A stretch of DNA of 33,789 nt. Source: Lentibacillus kapialis (GTDB taxonomy: Bacteria; Bacillota; Bacilli; Bacillales; Amphibacillaceae). Below the pieces are notes generated by a model, which had not been told where the DNA came from, searched no databases, and was given only the letters and a program-made list of their open reading frames with translations. A program made the position numbers and the translations under genes. The stretch spans positions 1 to 33,789 of the forward strand of contig NZ_BMNQ01000039.1 of NCBI RefSeq assembly GCF_014646635.1. The letters run 5' to 3'. Positions 16,083 to 23,497 of this stretch are shown here, in pieces (within the stretch, counting starts at the first letter, position 1; each line of letters opens with the position of its first letter).

Positions 16083-16463
16083 ATGTCAATCGAAGTAGGC
16101 AGCAAGCTGCAGGGAAAGGTGACCGGTATCACTAATTTTGGAGCCTTTGTAGAAATTGAGGAAGGAAAAACAGGCCTTGTCCATATTAGTGAGGTTGCCG
16201 ACAACTATGTGAAAGACATTAATGATCATCTGAGCGTGGGTGACGAGGTAACGGTCAAGGTGCTTAATGTCGAAAAGGATGGTAAGATTGGACTTTCCAT
16301 CAAAAAAGCTAAGGAGAGACCGCCACGTCAGCGGAGTCGTCAACGGACGGAATCCTTTGAATCGAAAATGAATAAATTTCTTAAGGATTCGGATGAGCGC
16401 TTAGCCTCTTTGAAAAAGCACACGGAATCCAAACGCGGAGGTCGAGGTGCTAAAAGGGGATAG
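16083..16463 (+). CDS. yabR: S1-domain RNA-binding protein YabR
   Basis: A single N-terminal S1 RNA-binding domain (about 1-72: VGSKLQGKVTGITNFGAFVEIEEGKTGLVHISEV, and VKVLNVEKDGKIGLSIKKA) is followed by a basic, Arg/Lys-rich tail (about 75-126) ending GGRGAKRG. The family is related to the general stress protein YugI/GSP13 and is thought to associate with ribosomes; the specific job is unclear. AAGGAGGAGC lies upstream, with a slightly long spacing of about 10 nt. A near-consensus promoter is its own. In B. subtilis this position is likewise followed by tRNA genes. Confidence 0.92.
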   Translation: MSIEVGSKLQGKVTGITNFGAFVEIEEGKTGLVHISEVADNYVKDINDHLSVGDEVTVKVLNVEKDGKIGLSIKKAKERPPRQRSRQRTESFESKMNKFLKDSDERLASLKKHTESKRGGRGAKRG

Positions 16464-16497
16464 CTGTTTGCTGTCTATGAAAAATTGATGATAAAGC

Positions 16498-16606
16498 AAA
16501 ACTTCAATCAGTGGTGACTGTTCCCCCACTGGATGCCGGTTGACGGAATTGATCATCAAGATTAATCAAGGGTCATAATGTGCAAGTTACTGACCGTTAC
16601 ATGCGG
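16498..16606 (-). repeat. degenerate solo copy of the 25.6-26.0 kb palindromic repeat, opposite orientation
   Basis: On the plus strand, AAACTTCAATCAGTGG (16498-16513) and CCCCACTGGATG (16524-16535) match the reverse complement of the array junction (AAACTTCATTCAGTGG, CCCACTGAATG) with single changes. Further on, ACTGACCGTTACATGCG (16590-16606) matches ACTGTCCTTTAAATGCG at 14 of 17 positions, at nearly the same distance as in the array unit. The inner hairpin is also kept (GGTCA ... TGACC) with changed bases. The assignment is by eye; the end portion is convincing, the middle less so. Confidence 0.6.
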
Positions 16607-16630
16607 GATAAATTCTCGATAAATACAAAG

Positions 16631-16667
16631 GCAGGTGCTGCATACACAATTGCGGCACCTGCTTTTT
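16631..16667 (+). terminator. intrinsic terminator between yabR and tRNA-Met, possibly bidirectional
   Basis: GCAGGTGC / GCACCTGC form a perfect 8-bp stem, extended by an inner GC pair, followed on the plus strand by TTTTT. On the minus strand the hairpin lies about 40 nt past the tRNA 3' end and is followed by CCTTTGTATTT, so it may also end the tRNA transcript. Confidence 0.8.
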
Positions 16668-16704
16668 CGTGAGATCAGAAAGTATATCATTTTTATTTTG
16701 TAAT

Positions 16705-16777
16705 AGCGGCGGAGGGGATCGAACCCACGACCTTACGGGTATGAACCGTACGCTCTCGCCAGCTGAGCTACGCCGCC
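16705..16777 (-). tRNA. tRNA-Met (anticodon CAT), elongator type
   Basis: The reverse complement folds as a complete cloverleaf: acceptor GGCGGCG / CGCCGCT (with a G-U first pair), D arm GCTCAGCTGGCGAGAGC, anticodon arm TACGG-TTCATAC-CCGTA with CAT (plus-strand 16741-16743), and T arm GTGGG-TTCGATC-CCCTC (one T-T mismatch). The discriminator base is A. No CCA is encoded. It closely resembles the B. subtilis elongator tRNA-Met. It runs against every protein gene in the window and has its own promoter. Confidence 0.95.
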
Positions 16778-16796
16778 AAATTCAGTCACAAAAAAT

Positions 16797-16825
16797 ATAA
16801 TACAACAGCAACACCTATGTGTCAA
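16797..16825 (-). promoter_or_regulatory. SigA promoter of the tRNA-Met gene
   Basis: On the minus strand TTGACA (plus 16820-16825), a 17-bp spacer and TATTAT (plus 16797-16802) lie about 20 bp before the tRNA 5' end. The -35 is perfect. Confidence 0.8.
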
Positions 16826-16998
16826 CAGAAATTTTAACATCGAAACGGAAGCCTGCATGGAAATTGGCCTGCTTATTGACTTTTATACCGTCTGCTTCTG
16901 CCTTAGTAAAGGACTTCAGGAAAATAATGACAAAAAGGTGACACCACTAAACAGAATACGGAATCTGTTGTAGAAAATAGCTTGTCCATTTAGAAACC

Positions 16999-17064
16999 AG
17001 TCGAACGATTTTTTGAAACCGCTCTGTTGTTTTGACAAAAAAAGAATGCATAATGTGATTTAAT
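16999..17064 (+). promoter_or_regulatory. Spo0A-type promoter of spoIIE
   Basis: TTGACA (17032-17037) and TTTAAT (17059-17064) are separated by 21 bp, the unusual spacing known from Spo0A-activated SigA promoters such as B. subtilis spoIIE and spoIIG. AGTCGAA (16999-17005) differs from the 0A box TGTCGAA at one base. On the minus strand TGTCAAA overlaps the -35 and also differs at one base. Confidence 0.65.
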
Positions 17065-17089
17065 GTTTGGCAAGAGGGAGTGGTATTCT

Positions 17090-19540
17090 ATGATGAATTC
17101 GATTTCACGGGCGGAAACCAAAGCATTTGGTGTTAACCAAGGGCTGCCGGAAAAACTACGCTTCAGATTGTCCGTACAATTGAAAACGTTGCTGTTGGAG
17201 AAAGGATGGCTATTTTTTCTTGTCGGTTTTTTGCTTGGACGAGCTGTCATTCTATCCGTAGTTTCTCCGTTTGCGGTTGCTTTTTTAGCCGGTATCTGGC
17301 TTATACATAGGAGAAAAGCCGCAAAGGTGATGATCGCTGTATTTGCAGGAGCATTCAGTTATTCTGTCACGCATGGACTATTTATTACTCTGGCGATGAC
17401 TTTGTTTATTTTTATGGCGGGAATTTTTAAGAATGTCAGCAGACAACAAGTATTGATACCTATTTTTGTTTTCTTTTCAACGTTAGCTCCGCGATTGTTT
17501 ATTTATTCGATTTGGGGACAGCTGTCGTCTTATGAATGGATGCTGCTATTGGTAGAAGGTGTGCTGGGGACCGTCCTGGTATTAATCTTTATGCAGAGTA
17601 TTCCATTATTATCACCACAACGTTTTAAACCCACATTAAAAAATGAGGAGATTGTTTGTCTGATTATACTCCTAGCGTCGATTCTTACAGGAACAATTGG
17701 CTGGGAAGTCTATAATGCCTCGATTGAACAAATTTTCTCCCGGTATTTTGTACTGCTACTCTCGTTTGTCGGGGGCGCCGCCATGGGGTCTACTGTTGGC
17801 GTTGTGGCAGGGCTTATATTGTCACTGGCCAATGTTGCTAACCTTTATCAGATGAGTTTGCTGGCTTTTTCAGGACTGCTTGGCGGTCTTCTCAAGGAGG
17901 GGAATAAAGTTGGTGTCAGTATCGGGTTGTTGGTCGGGACGTTTCTGATTGCAATTTATGCTAATGTGGCAGGGGTTATCCCATCACTTACGGAAACATC
18001 GGTCGCCATTGCTTTGTTTCTGATTACACCTCCGGGATGGATAAAAAAACTGTCCCGTTATATTCCAGGGACAGAGGAACACTCTAATGAACAGGAGCAA
18101 TACTTGCAGAAAGTGCGCAATGTAACAGCTAAACGTGTTGAACAATTTTCCGATGTTTTTGAAGCATTGTCTAAGAGTTTTTCATCAGTGGAGGAAATGA
18201 ATGAAGACAGCGTGAATGACAAACGCGAGACAGATTACTTTCTAAGCCAGGTGACCGAAAAAACCTGCCAGACCTGTTTTATGAAAGAACGATGCTGGGA
18301 ACAGCAGTTTGACAAAACCTATTCATTAATGGAGAACTTAAAGAGTGATCTGGCAAACGGAAAAGAACCGAATTACAAATCGGTTCGTGATTTTGAAAAC
18401 CATTGTGTCAAAAACAAGAAAGTGATGGATACGATGAAAGATGAAATTTCAATTTTTGAAGCGAATAAGAAGTTGAAGAAACAAGTATTGGATAGCAAAC
18501 GTTTTGTTGCAGACCAGCTGCAGGGTGTTTCTGAAGTGATGGATGATTTTGCAAATGAGATCTTGAAAGAACGGGAGCATCACGAGAAACAGGAAATGGA
18601 AATCATCGATACGTTGTCGAATATGGGCATTGCGCTGGAAAAGCTTGATATCTACCGGCTGGAAAAAGGAAATATCGATTTAGAAATGACGCTGTCCTTT
18701 TATGATTATCACGGTGAAGGGTCAAAACTGATTGCGCCGGTCTTATCCGATATTCTCAATGAAATGATTATCGTGAAAAAGGAAGACGTGTCGCCATTTC
18801 CTAACGGATATTGCCAGCTTGTATTCGGTTCAGCAAAAGAATATGTCGTTGATACAGGGGTTGCCAATGCAGCAAAAGGAGGTGGACTTGTATCAGGTGA
18901 CAGTTTTCGTACGATTGAACTGGGAGAAGGTAAATATGCCATGGCCATCAGTGATGGAATGGGTAATGGGAGTCGCGCCAACGAGGAAAGTGAAGAAACA
19001 CTACGGCTTTTGCAGCAGATTTTGCAGACAGGGATACCGGAGAGTGTTGCGATCAAGTCAATCAATTCCATCCTGTCATTAAGAACAACCGATGAGATGT
19101 ATGCGACACTTGATCTTGCTGTTATTAATTTACACAACGCGTCCGTTAAATTCCTGAAAATCGGATCCACCCCAAGTCTGATTAAACGGGGAGATGAAAT
19201 CATAAAGGTCGAGGCAAGTAATCTGCCGATGGGAATCATTCAGGAATTTGATGTGGACATCGTCGGTGAGCAATTGAGATCAGAAGATATTTTAATCATG
19301 ATGAGCGATGGTATCCTGGACGGGCCTAAGCATATTGAAAATATTGATATGTGGCTAAAACGCAAAATCCGAAATATGCAGACAGACGACCCGCAGGAAA
19401 TGGCCGACTTAATATTGGAAGAAGTTATTCGTACAAGGGGTGGTGCGATTGAGGATGACATGACAGTAGTTGTTGCTAAGGTGACGAAAAACGCGCCGCA
19501 ATGGACATCGATTCCCATTTATAAAGACCAGGCACAGTAA
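17090..19540 (+). CDS. spoIIE: stage II sporulation protein E, serine phosphatase and septum factor
   Basis: Dephosphorylates the anti-anti-sigma factor SpoIIAA to free sigma-F in the forespore and interacts with FtsZ at the polar septum. The 816 residues contain an N-terminal membrane part of about ten helices (about 35-320), a central region (about 320-580, including ARYIPGTEEH-like SRYIPGTEEHSNEQEQ and the Cys cluster CQTCFMKERCW), and a PP2C-type phosphatase domain (about 590-816) with GGLVSGDSF, AISDGMGNGSRA, LMMSDG-type IMMSDGILDGPKH and DDMTVVVAKV. The ATG at 17090 follows GAGGGAG by 9 nt; an upstream ATG at 17063 lies within the promoter and is rejected. Confidence 0.97.
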   Translation: MMNSISRAETKAFGVNQGLPEKLRFRLSVQLKTLLLEKGWLFFLVGFLLGRAVILSVVSPFAVAFLAGIWLIHRRKAAKVMIAVFAGAFSYSVTHGLFITLAMTLFIFMAGIFKNVSRQQVLIPIFVFFSTLAPRLFIYSIWGQLSSYEWMLLLVEGVLGTVLVLIFMQSIPLLSPQRFKPTLKNEEIVCLIILLASILTGTIGWEVYNASIEQIFSRYFVLLLSFVGGAAMGSTVGVVAGLILSLANVANLYQMSLLAFSGLLGGLLKEGNKVGVSIGLLVGTFLIAIYANVAGVIPSLTETSVAIALFLITPPGWIKKLSRYIPGTEEHSNEQEQYLQKVRNVTAKRVEQFSDVFEALSKSFSSVEEMNEDSVNDKRETDYFLSQVTEKTCQTCFMKERCWEQQFDKTYSLMENLKSDLANGKEPNYKSVRDFENHCVKNKKVMDTMKDEISIFEANKKLKKQVLDSKRFVADQLQGVSEVMDDFANEILKEREHHEKQEMEIIDTLSNMGIALEKLDIYRLEKGNIDLEMTLSFYDYHGEGSKLIAPVLSDILNEMIIVKKEDVSPFPNGYCQLVFGSAKEYVVDTGVANAAKGGGLVSGDSFRTIELGEGKYAMAISDGMGNGSRANEESEETLRLLQQILQTGIPESVAIKSINSILSLRTTDEMYATLDLAVINLHNASVKFLKIGSTPSLIKRGDEIIKVEASNLPMGIIQEFDVDIVGEQLRSEDILIMMSDGILDGPKHIENIDMWLKRKIRNMQTDDPQEMADLILEEVIRTRGGAIEDDMTVVVAKVTKNAPQWTSIPIYKDQAQ

Positions 19541-19576
19541 ATGAACCGATCCTTTTGTATAGCCGTCAACTCCCAC

Positions 19577-19606
19577 GTATATCGGCCAGCATTTATGGCG
19601 ATGATG
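19577..19606 (+). promoter_or_regulatory. possible sigma-F promoter of yabS-yabT
   Basis: GTATA (19577-19581), a 15-bp spacer and GGCGATGATG (19597-19606) fit the sigma-F pattern GYATA / GGnnAnAHTR with one mismatch. They lie just before the yabS ribosome site. Forespore expression of YabT in B. subtilis agrees with this. Confidence 0.4.
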
Positions 19607-19633
19607 GTAATGGATATAAGGGAGGTTTGTCTG

Positions 19634-20374
19634 GTGAAAAAAGGGACACTCAAACAAATTTTACTCATTACGGATGGCTGTTCAAACAAAGGTGAAGACC
19701 CGGCGGTGACAGCTGCGATATGCAGGCAGCAGGGAATAACCGTTAATGTTATCGGAATTCTGGACGATGATCAGACTGAAGATCCCCAAGGGCTGCAAGA
19801 AGTTGAGGATATTGCACTATCGGGTGCCGGAGTCAGCCAGCTAGTATATAAACAGGCACTTTCACAAACCGTTCAAACTGTTACAAAGCAGGCAATGACT
19901 CAAACATTGCAAGGGTTTGTCAATCAGGAATTGAAACAGATTCTTGGAGATAATCAGAGCCTGGAAGAGATTGAACCGGAAAAGCGCGGCGAAATCATGG
20001 AAGTTGTGGAAGATATGGGTGAGACATGTGATCTGGAAGTGCTTGTTCTGACAGATACGAGTGCAAGCATGCATGATAAACTGCCAACTGTGAAGGAGGC
20101 ACTGGTTGATTTGTCAATCAGCTTGAATGCTCGTATTGGACGCAACCGGTTCTGCATTTTCAATTTTCCCGGAAGAAAGAAGGCGATTGAAAAAGTATTG
20201 GATTGGTCTCCTAAGCTTGATTCAATCTCCACGGTCTTTCCCAAACTGACAAGCGGTGGTATCACACCAACCGGTCCGGCAATCCGGGAAGCGATGTATC
20301 AGTTTGGCAAAAAAGGGTTATTAAAAAATTTGAGGGATGAAGATGGACCAAGCGTGGAAGAAGCAGAGTATTAA
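19634..20374 (+). CDS. yabS: von Willebrand factor A-domain protein YabS
   Basis: VWA-fold protein of 246 residues; the B. subtilis homologue is 245 and its role is unknown, although it is conserved next to the kinase gene yabT. The N-terminal segment has LLITDGCSNKGEDP, and the VWA MIDAS motif DTSAS appears in VLTDTSASMHDK (about residues 140-150), followed later by TSGGITPTGPAIREA. The GTG at 19634 is chosen because AAGGGAGG lies 9 nt upstream and the length then matches the family; the upstream ATG at 19541 would add 31 residues lying over the putative promoter. It overlaps yabT by 32 bp. Confidence 0.9.
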   Translation: MKKGTLKQILLITDGCSNKGEDPAVTAAICRQQGITVNVIGILDDDQTEDPQGLQEVEDIALSGAGVSQLVYKQALSQTVQTVTKQAMTQTLQGFVNQELKQILGDNQSLEEIEPEKRGEIMEVVEDMGETCDLEVLVLTDTSASMHDKLPTVKEALVDLSISLNARIGRNRFCIFNFPGRKKAIEKVLDWSPKLDSISTVFPKLTSGGITPTGPAIREAMYQFGKKGLLKNLRDEDGPSVEEAEY

Positions 20375-21275
20375 TATAAGACCGGGAACAGTTATTCAAG
20401 GAAAATGGCACCGGAACCGATATGTCATAAAAAGAAGACTCGGTCAAGGTGCGATTGGTACGGTCTACTTATGTGAATGGAACGGCCAATATGGCGCCCT
20501 GAAAATCAGTGATAAAGCAACATCTATGACGGTTGAGGTAAATGTTCTGAAATCGTTGGAGAAGGTCCAAGGCAGTCGTCTTGGGCCTTCTTTGCTCGAT
20601 GTAGATGACTGGGAAGTATCCTCCAGCAGCAAGTGTTCATTTTATGTGATGGAATACCTGGAGGGCGAGCCCCTAAGTCGCTTCATCAGCAGGCACGGAC
20701 ATGAATGGACGTCTGTTTTTATGCTGCAATTACTTGATGATTTAAAACAATTGCACCAGGCCGGCTGGGTATTCGGGGATTTTAAGTCCGACAATCTTAT
20801 CGTTCTCCCACATCCACCAAAAGTACGCTGGATCGATGTCGGAGGTACAACCCAAATCGGCAGGGCGATTAAGGAATATACGGAGTTCTATGACCGGGGC
20901 TACTGGGGACTTGGTTCCAGAAAGGCTGAACCAAGCTATGATTTGTTTGCATTAGTGATGGTGTTTTTAAATATATATTACCCAAAGCGGTTTGAAAAAG
21001 GAGCCAATCCTAAGGCGACTCTTTTGAAGAAATTGAACGATGTCGGGCAGTTACGCAACTACAGGGAGTGCCTTAAAAAAGCACTTTTAGGTGGCTATCA
21101 GTCAAGCGATGAGATGCGGCATGACTTACTGAATGCGATGAATGCCGCAAAACACAAGGGCAGATCAGGCCGCCGCAGGAGATCCATTCATGATGCCGGG
21201 TCACCGTTGATAGAGGGGGGAGGGATAATTCTGACTGCCCTATTTTATTACCTTTCGTCGCTGATACTGCCATAA
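20343..21275 (+). CDS. yabT: Hanks-type serine/threonine protein kinase YabT
   Basis: Sporulation kinase; the B. subtilis protein binds DNA and phosphorylates RecA in early sporulation. The 310 residues contain LGQGAIGTVYLCE (glycine loop, about 32-44), the ALKIS lysine, and a catalytic loop FGDFKSDNLIV that lacks the usual HRD arginine. DVGG replaces DFG in the metal-binding loop, and EYTEFYDRGYWGLGSRKAEPSYDLFA follows. The same variations occur in B. subtilis YabT, so they are family features, not decay. A basic stretch (KHKGRSGRRRRS) precedes a single C-terminal membrane helix; there are no PASTA repeats. The ATG at 20343 has GAGGG 6 nt upstream. Confidence 0.93.
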   Translation: MDQAWKKQSINIRPGTVIQGKWHRNRYVIKRRLGQGAIGTVYLCEWNGQYGALKISDKATSMTVEVNVLKSLEKVQGSRLGPSLLDVDDWEVSSSSKCSFYVMEYLEGEPLSRFISRHGHEWTSVFMLQLLDDLKQLHQAGWVFGDFKSDNLIVLPHPPKVRWIDVGGTTQIGRAIKEYTEFYDRGYWGLGSRKAEPSYDLFALVMVFLNIYYPKRFEKGANPKATLLKKLNDVGQLRNYRECLKKALLGGYQSSDEMRHDLLNAMNAAKHKGRSGRRRRSIHDAGSPLIEGGGIILTALFYYLSSLILP

Positions 21276-21298
21276 CGTTTTAGAGGTATCCTGGAGCT

Positions 21299-21326
21299 TT
21301 GTCACGGAATGGAATTATGATAGAAT
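21299..21326 (+). promoter_or_regulatory. probable SigA promoter of tilS-hprT
   Basis: TTGTCA (21299-21304), a 16-bp spacer and TAGAAT (21321-21326) lie about 47 bp upstream of tilS. Confidence 0.6.
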
Positions 21327-21372
21327 AAAAGAGGATAAATAAGAAGTTTTTCCTGATTGGGAAGGAATGGCA

Positions 21373-22767
21373 ATGGAAAACATAGTTCGCGCATTTATTA
21401 AGCGTCATCAATTGATAAAAGAACACTCAACAATAATGGTTGCTGTCTCGGGTGGTCCGGATTCCATGGCATTGCTTCATTTTTTTTGGAATCTTCGGGA
21501 GGAATGGCATTTACGTTTGATGGCCATTTCTGTCGACCATCAGCTTCGTAGTGAGGAATCGCTAGAAGATCTTGAGTATGTCAAGGCGTTTTGTCGGGAA
21601 CGGGACATTATGTTTATTGGAACGTCATTGGATGTGCCGGCCTACAAACAAGAATGGAAAATGGGGACACAGGTTGCAGCTAGAGATCTGCGCTATCAAT
21701 TTTTCGGCGATCAAATGATGCTGTACGGCGCAGACTGCCTGGCACTTGGACATCACGGTGATGATCAGACTGAGACGATGGTGATGGGGCTTGTCAATTC
21801 AGCCAGCGCAAAATCATTGAGGGGCATGCCGCTTGAGCGGGACTTTGCATCCGGAAAGATTATCCGGCCTTTTTTATGTGTTACAAAAGAATCCATCGAA
21901 CATTATTGCCGGGAACACGCTATTATACCAAGGAGAGATCCGTCGAATAACGAATTGACCTATACACGAAATTATTTCCGCAACAAGGTGCTGCCATTGC
22001 TTAAAGATAAGAATCCGAATCTTCATCAGACCACCCGTCATTTAAGCTGTTCACTGCAGGAAGATGAGAAGTTTCTGGAACAGGAAGCTGAAAAGATGGC
22101 AAAACAGACGGTTATATTTGATGATCAGAATACTGTCGTTCATTTAAATATCCAAACGTTTCTTTCTTATCCGCGTTCTTTACAAAGGCGAGTCTTTCAT
22201 CTAATATTGAACTATCTGTACAATGACATTCCCAAAAAAATTTCATATGTACATGAGGAACAGTTTTTAACGATGCTTAATGCGAACCATGGCAGTACCC
22301 GAATCGACTTTCCCGAGTGTTTGAAATTGGAGAGGTCTTATCAGCATATGGCTTTTTACTTCAAAAACGAACAGAACAGCTCGTTTTTCTACCATATGAT
22401 GATCGAGCTTCCCGGCGAAACAGTACTGCCTGACGGGATGACGTTGTCTGCGGAAATCACGGGAAGGCCCCGCATGAAAGATGACTTTATTTATGTATGT
22501 GATCAAGAAGCGGTTGCCCTGCCCCTGCATATCAGGACACGAAAACCCGGCGATCGACTGCGATGGAAAGGACTGAACGGAAGCAAAAAAGTTAAAGATA
22601 TTTTTATTGACGCTAAAATTCCATTACATACAAGGGATACGTGGCCCGTTATAACGGATAATAATGATAACGTTCTGTGGTTAGCGGGTTTAAAAAAAGG
22701 ATTACCCCCGAAACAAGCCGACACCGGTACGTATATTCAGTTAAGCTTTAAGCATAGCGATGTATAA
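21373..22767 (+). CDS. tilS: tRNA(Ile)-lysidine synthase
   Basis: Modifies C34 of the CAU-anticodon isoleucine tRNA to lysidine using ATP and lysine, so that it reads AUA; essential in B. subtilis. The 464 residues start with a PP-loop ATPase domain (SGGPDSMALL, about 26-35; SVDHQLRSEES; LGHHGDDQTET). They end with the TilS substrate-binding and C-terminal domains (RTRKPGDRLRWKGLNGSKKVKDIFIDAKIP region, about 390-420). The ATG at 21373 has GAAGGA 6 nt upstream; the in-frame ATG at 21367 touches that site. hprT follows 15 bp later. Confidence 0.97.
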   Translation: MENIVRAFIKRHQLIKEHSTIMVAVSGGPDSMALLHFFWNLREEWHLRLMAISVDHQLRSEESLEDLEYVKAFCRERDIMFIGTSLDVPAYKQEWKMGTQVAARDLRYQFFGDQMMLYGADCLALGHHGDDQTETMVMGLVNSASAKSLRGMPLERDFASGKIIRPFLCVTKESIEHYCREHAIIPRRDPSNNELTYTRNYFRNKVLPLLKDKNPNLHQTTRHLSCSLQEDEKFLEQEAEKMAKQTVIFDDQNTVVHLNIQTFLSYPRSLQRRVFHLILNYLYNDIPKKISYVHEEQFLTMLNANHGSTRIDFPECLKLERSYQHMAFYFKNEQNSSFFYHMMIELPGETVLPDGMTLSAEITGRPRMKDDFIYVCDQEAVALPLHIRTRKPGDRLRWKGLNGSKKVKDIFIDAKIPLHTRDTWPVITDNNDNVLWLAGLKKGLPPKQADTGTYIQLSFKHSDV

Positions 22768-22782
22768 AATAGGAGGAGCAGC

Positions 22783-23325
22783 ATGCACAATGATATTGAA
22801 AAAATATTAATCACGGAAGAGGAAATCGCTGCAAAGTGTACAGAAATCGGAGAACAGCTGACAACGGAATACGATGGAAAATTTCCTTTGGCGATCGGTG
22901 TTCTGAAGGGCGCTTTGCCATTCATGTCTGACGTATTGCGCCGTATTCATACATACCTGGAGATGGATTTTATGGATGTCTCTAGCTACGGTGGTAAAAT
23001 GCGTTCCTCCGGTGAAGTGAAGATTGTAAAAGACTTGGACACAAAAGTTGAGGGACGTGATTTATTAATTATCGAGGATATCATCGACAGTGGCTTAACA
23101 CTTAGTTACCTGGTTGATTTATTTAAGTACCGTAAAGCCAATTCCATTAAAATTGTAACACTGCTGGATAAACCGTCCGGACGCACATCACATATTAAGG
23201 CGGATACTGTTGGATTTGAAGTGCTAAATGAATTTGTCGTCGGTTACGGTTTAGATTATGAAGAACGATACCGTAATCTACCATATATCGGGGTGTTGAA
23301 GCCGGAAGTTTATGGCGGATCGTGA
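22783..23325 (+). CDS. hprT: hypoxanthine phosphoribosyltransferase
   Basis: Purine salvage enzyme that converts hypoxanthine or guanine plus PRPP to IMP or GMP. In B. subtilis it also pairs with TilS and influences ftsH transcription. The 180 residues equal the B. subtilis length and carry [15 protein letters not shown], the PRPP loop [12 protein letters not shown] (about 95-106) and [17 protein letters not shown] lies before the ATG. It is cotranscribed with tilS and followed by a 172-bp gap holding the ftsH promoter. Confidence 0.97.
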   Translation: MHNDIEKILITEEEIAAKCTEIGEQLTTEYDGKFPLAIGVLKGALPFMSDVLRRIHTYLEMDFMDVSSYGGKMRSSGEVKIVKDLDTKVEGRDLLIIEDIIDSGLTLSYLVDLFKYRKANSIKIVTLLDKPSGRTSHIKADTVGFEVLNEFVVGYGLDYEERYRNLPYIGVLKPEVYGGS

Positions 23326-23415
23326 ATAGACTAAATATCGAAACGTTCACAAAGATGTCATAACCCCATTCTTTTCGTGAAAAGATGGCAGGAATCGCGG
23401 TAAACTTATTAAAGA

Positions 23416-23463
23416 AATTGTAAGCACAATTAGTTGTATCGCTACTTTTTCATATGGTACTAT
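23416..23463 (+). promoter_or_regulatory. ftsH promoter region with palindrome
   Basis: An extended -10 TGG-TACTAT (23455-23463) with a poor -35 (TTGTAT, 23434-23439) precedes ftsH. Upstream lies a perfect palindrome AATTGT-AAGC-ACAATT (23416-23431) that could be an operator. Another inverted repeat, CTTTTC-GT-GAAAAG, lies near 23372-23385. Confidence 0.45.
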
Positions 23464-23497
23464 TGTTTGTAGTTTTCCCGCTTGGAGGAGGTAAGGA

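Noticed and set aside
20343-21275. YabT as a dead kinase because HRD and DFG are altered
   Set aside because: B. subtilis YabT, which is active, has the same changes (GDxKxDN and DVG), so they are family features.
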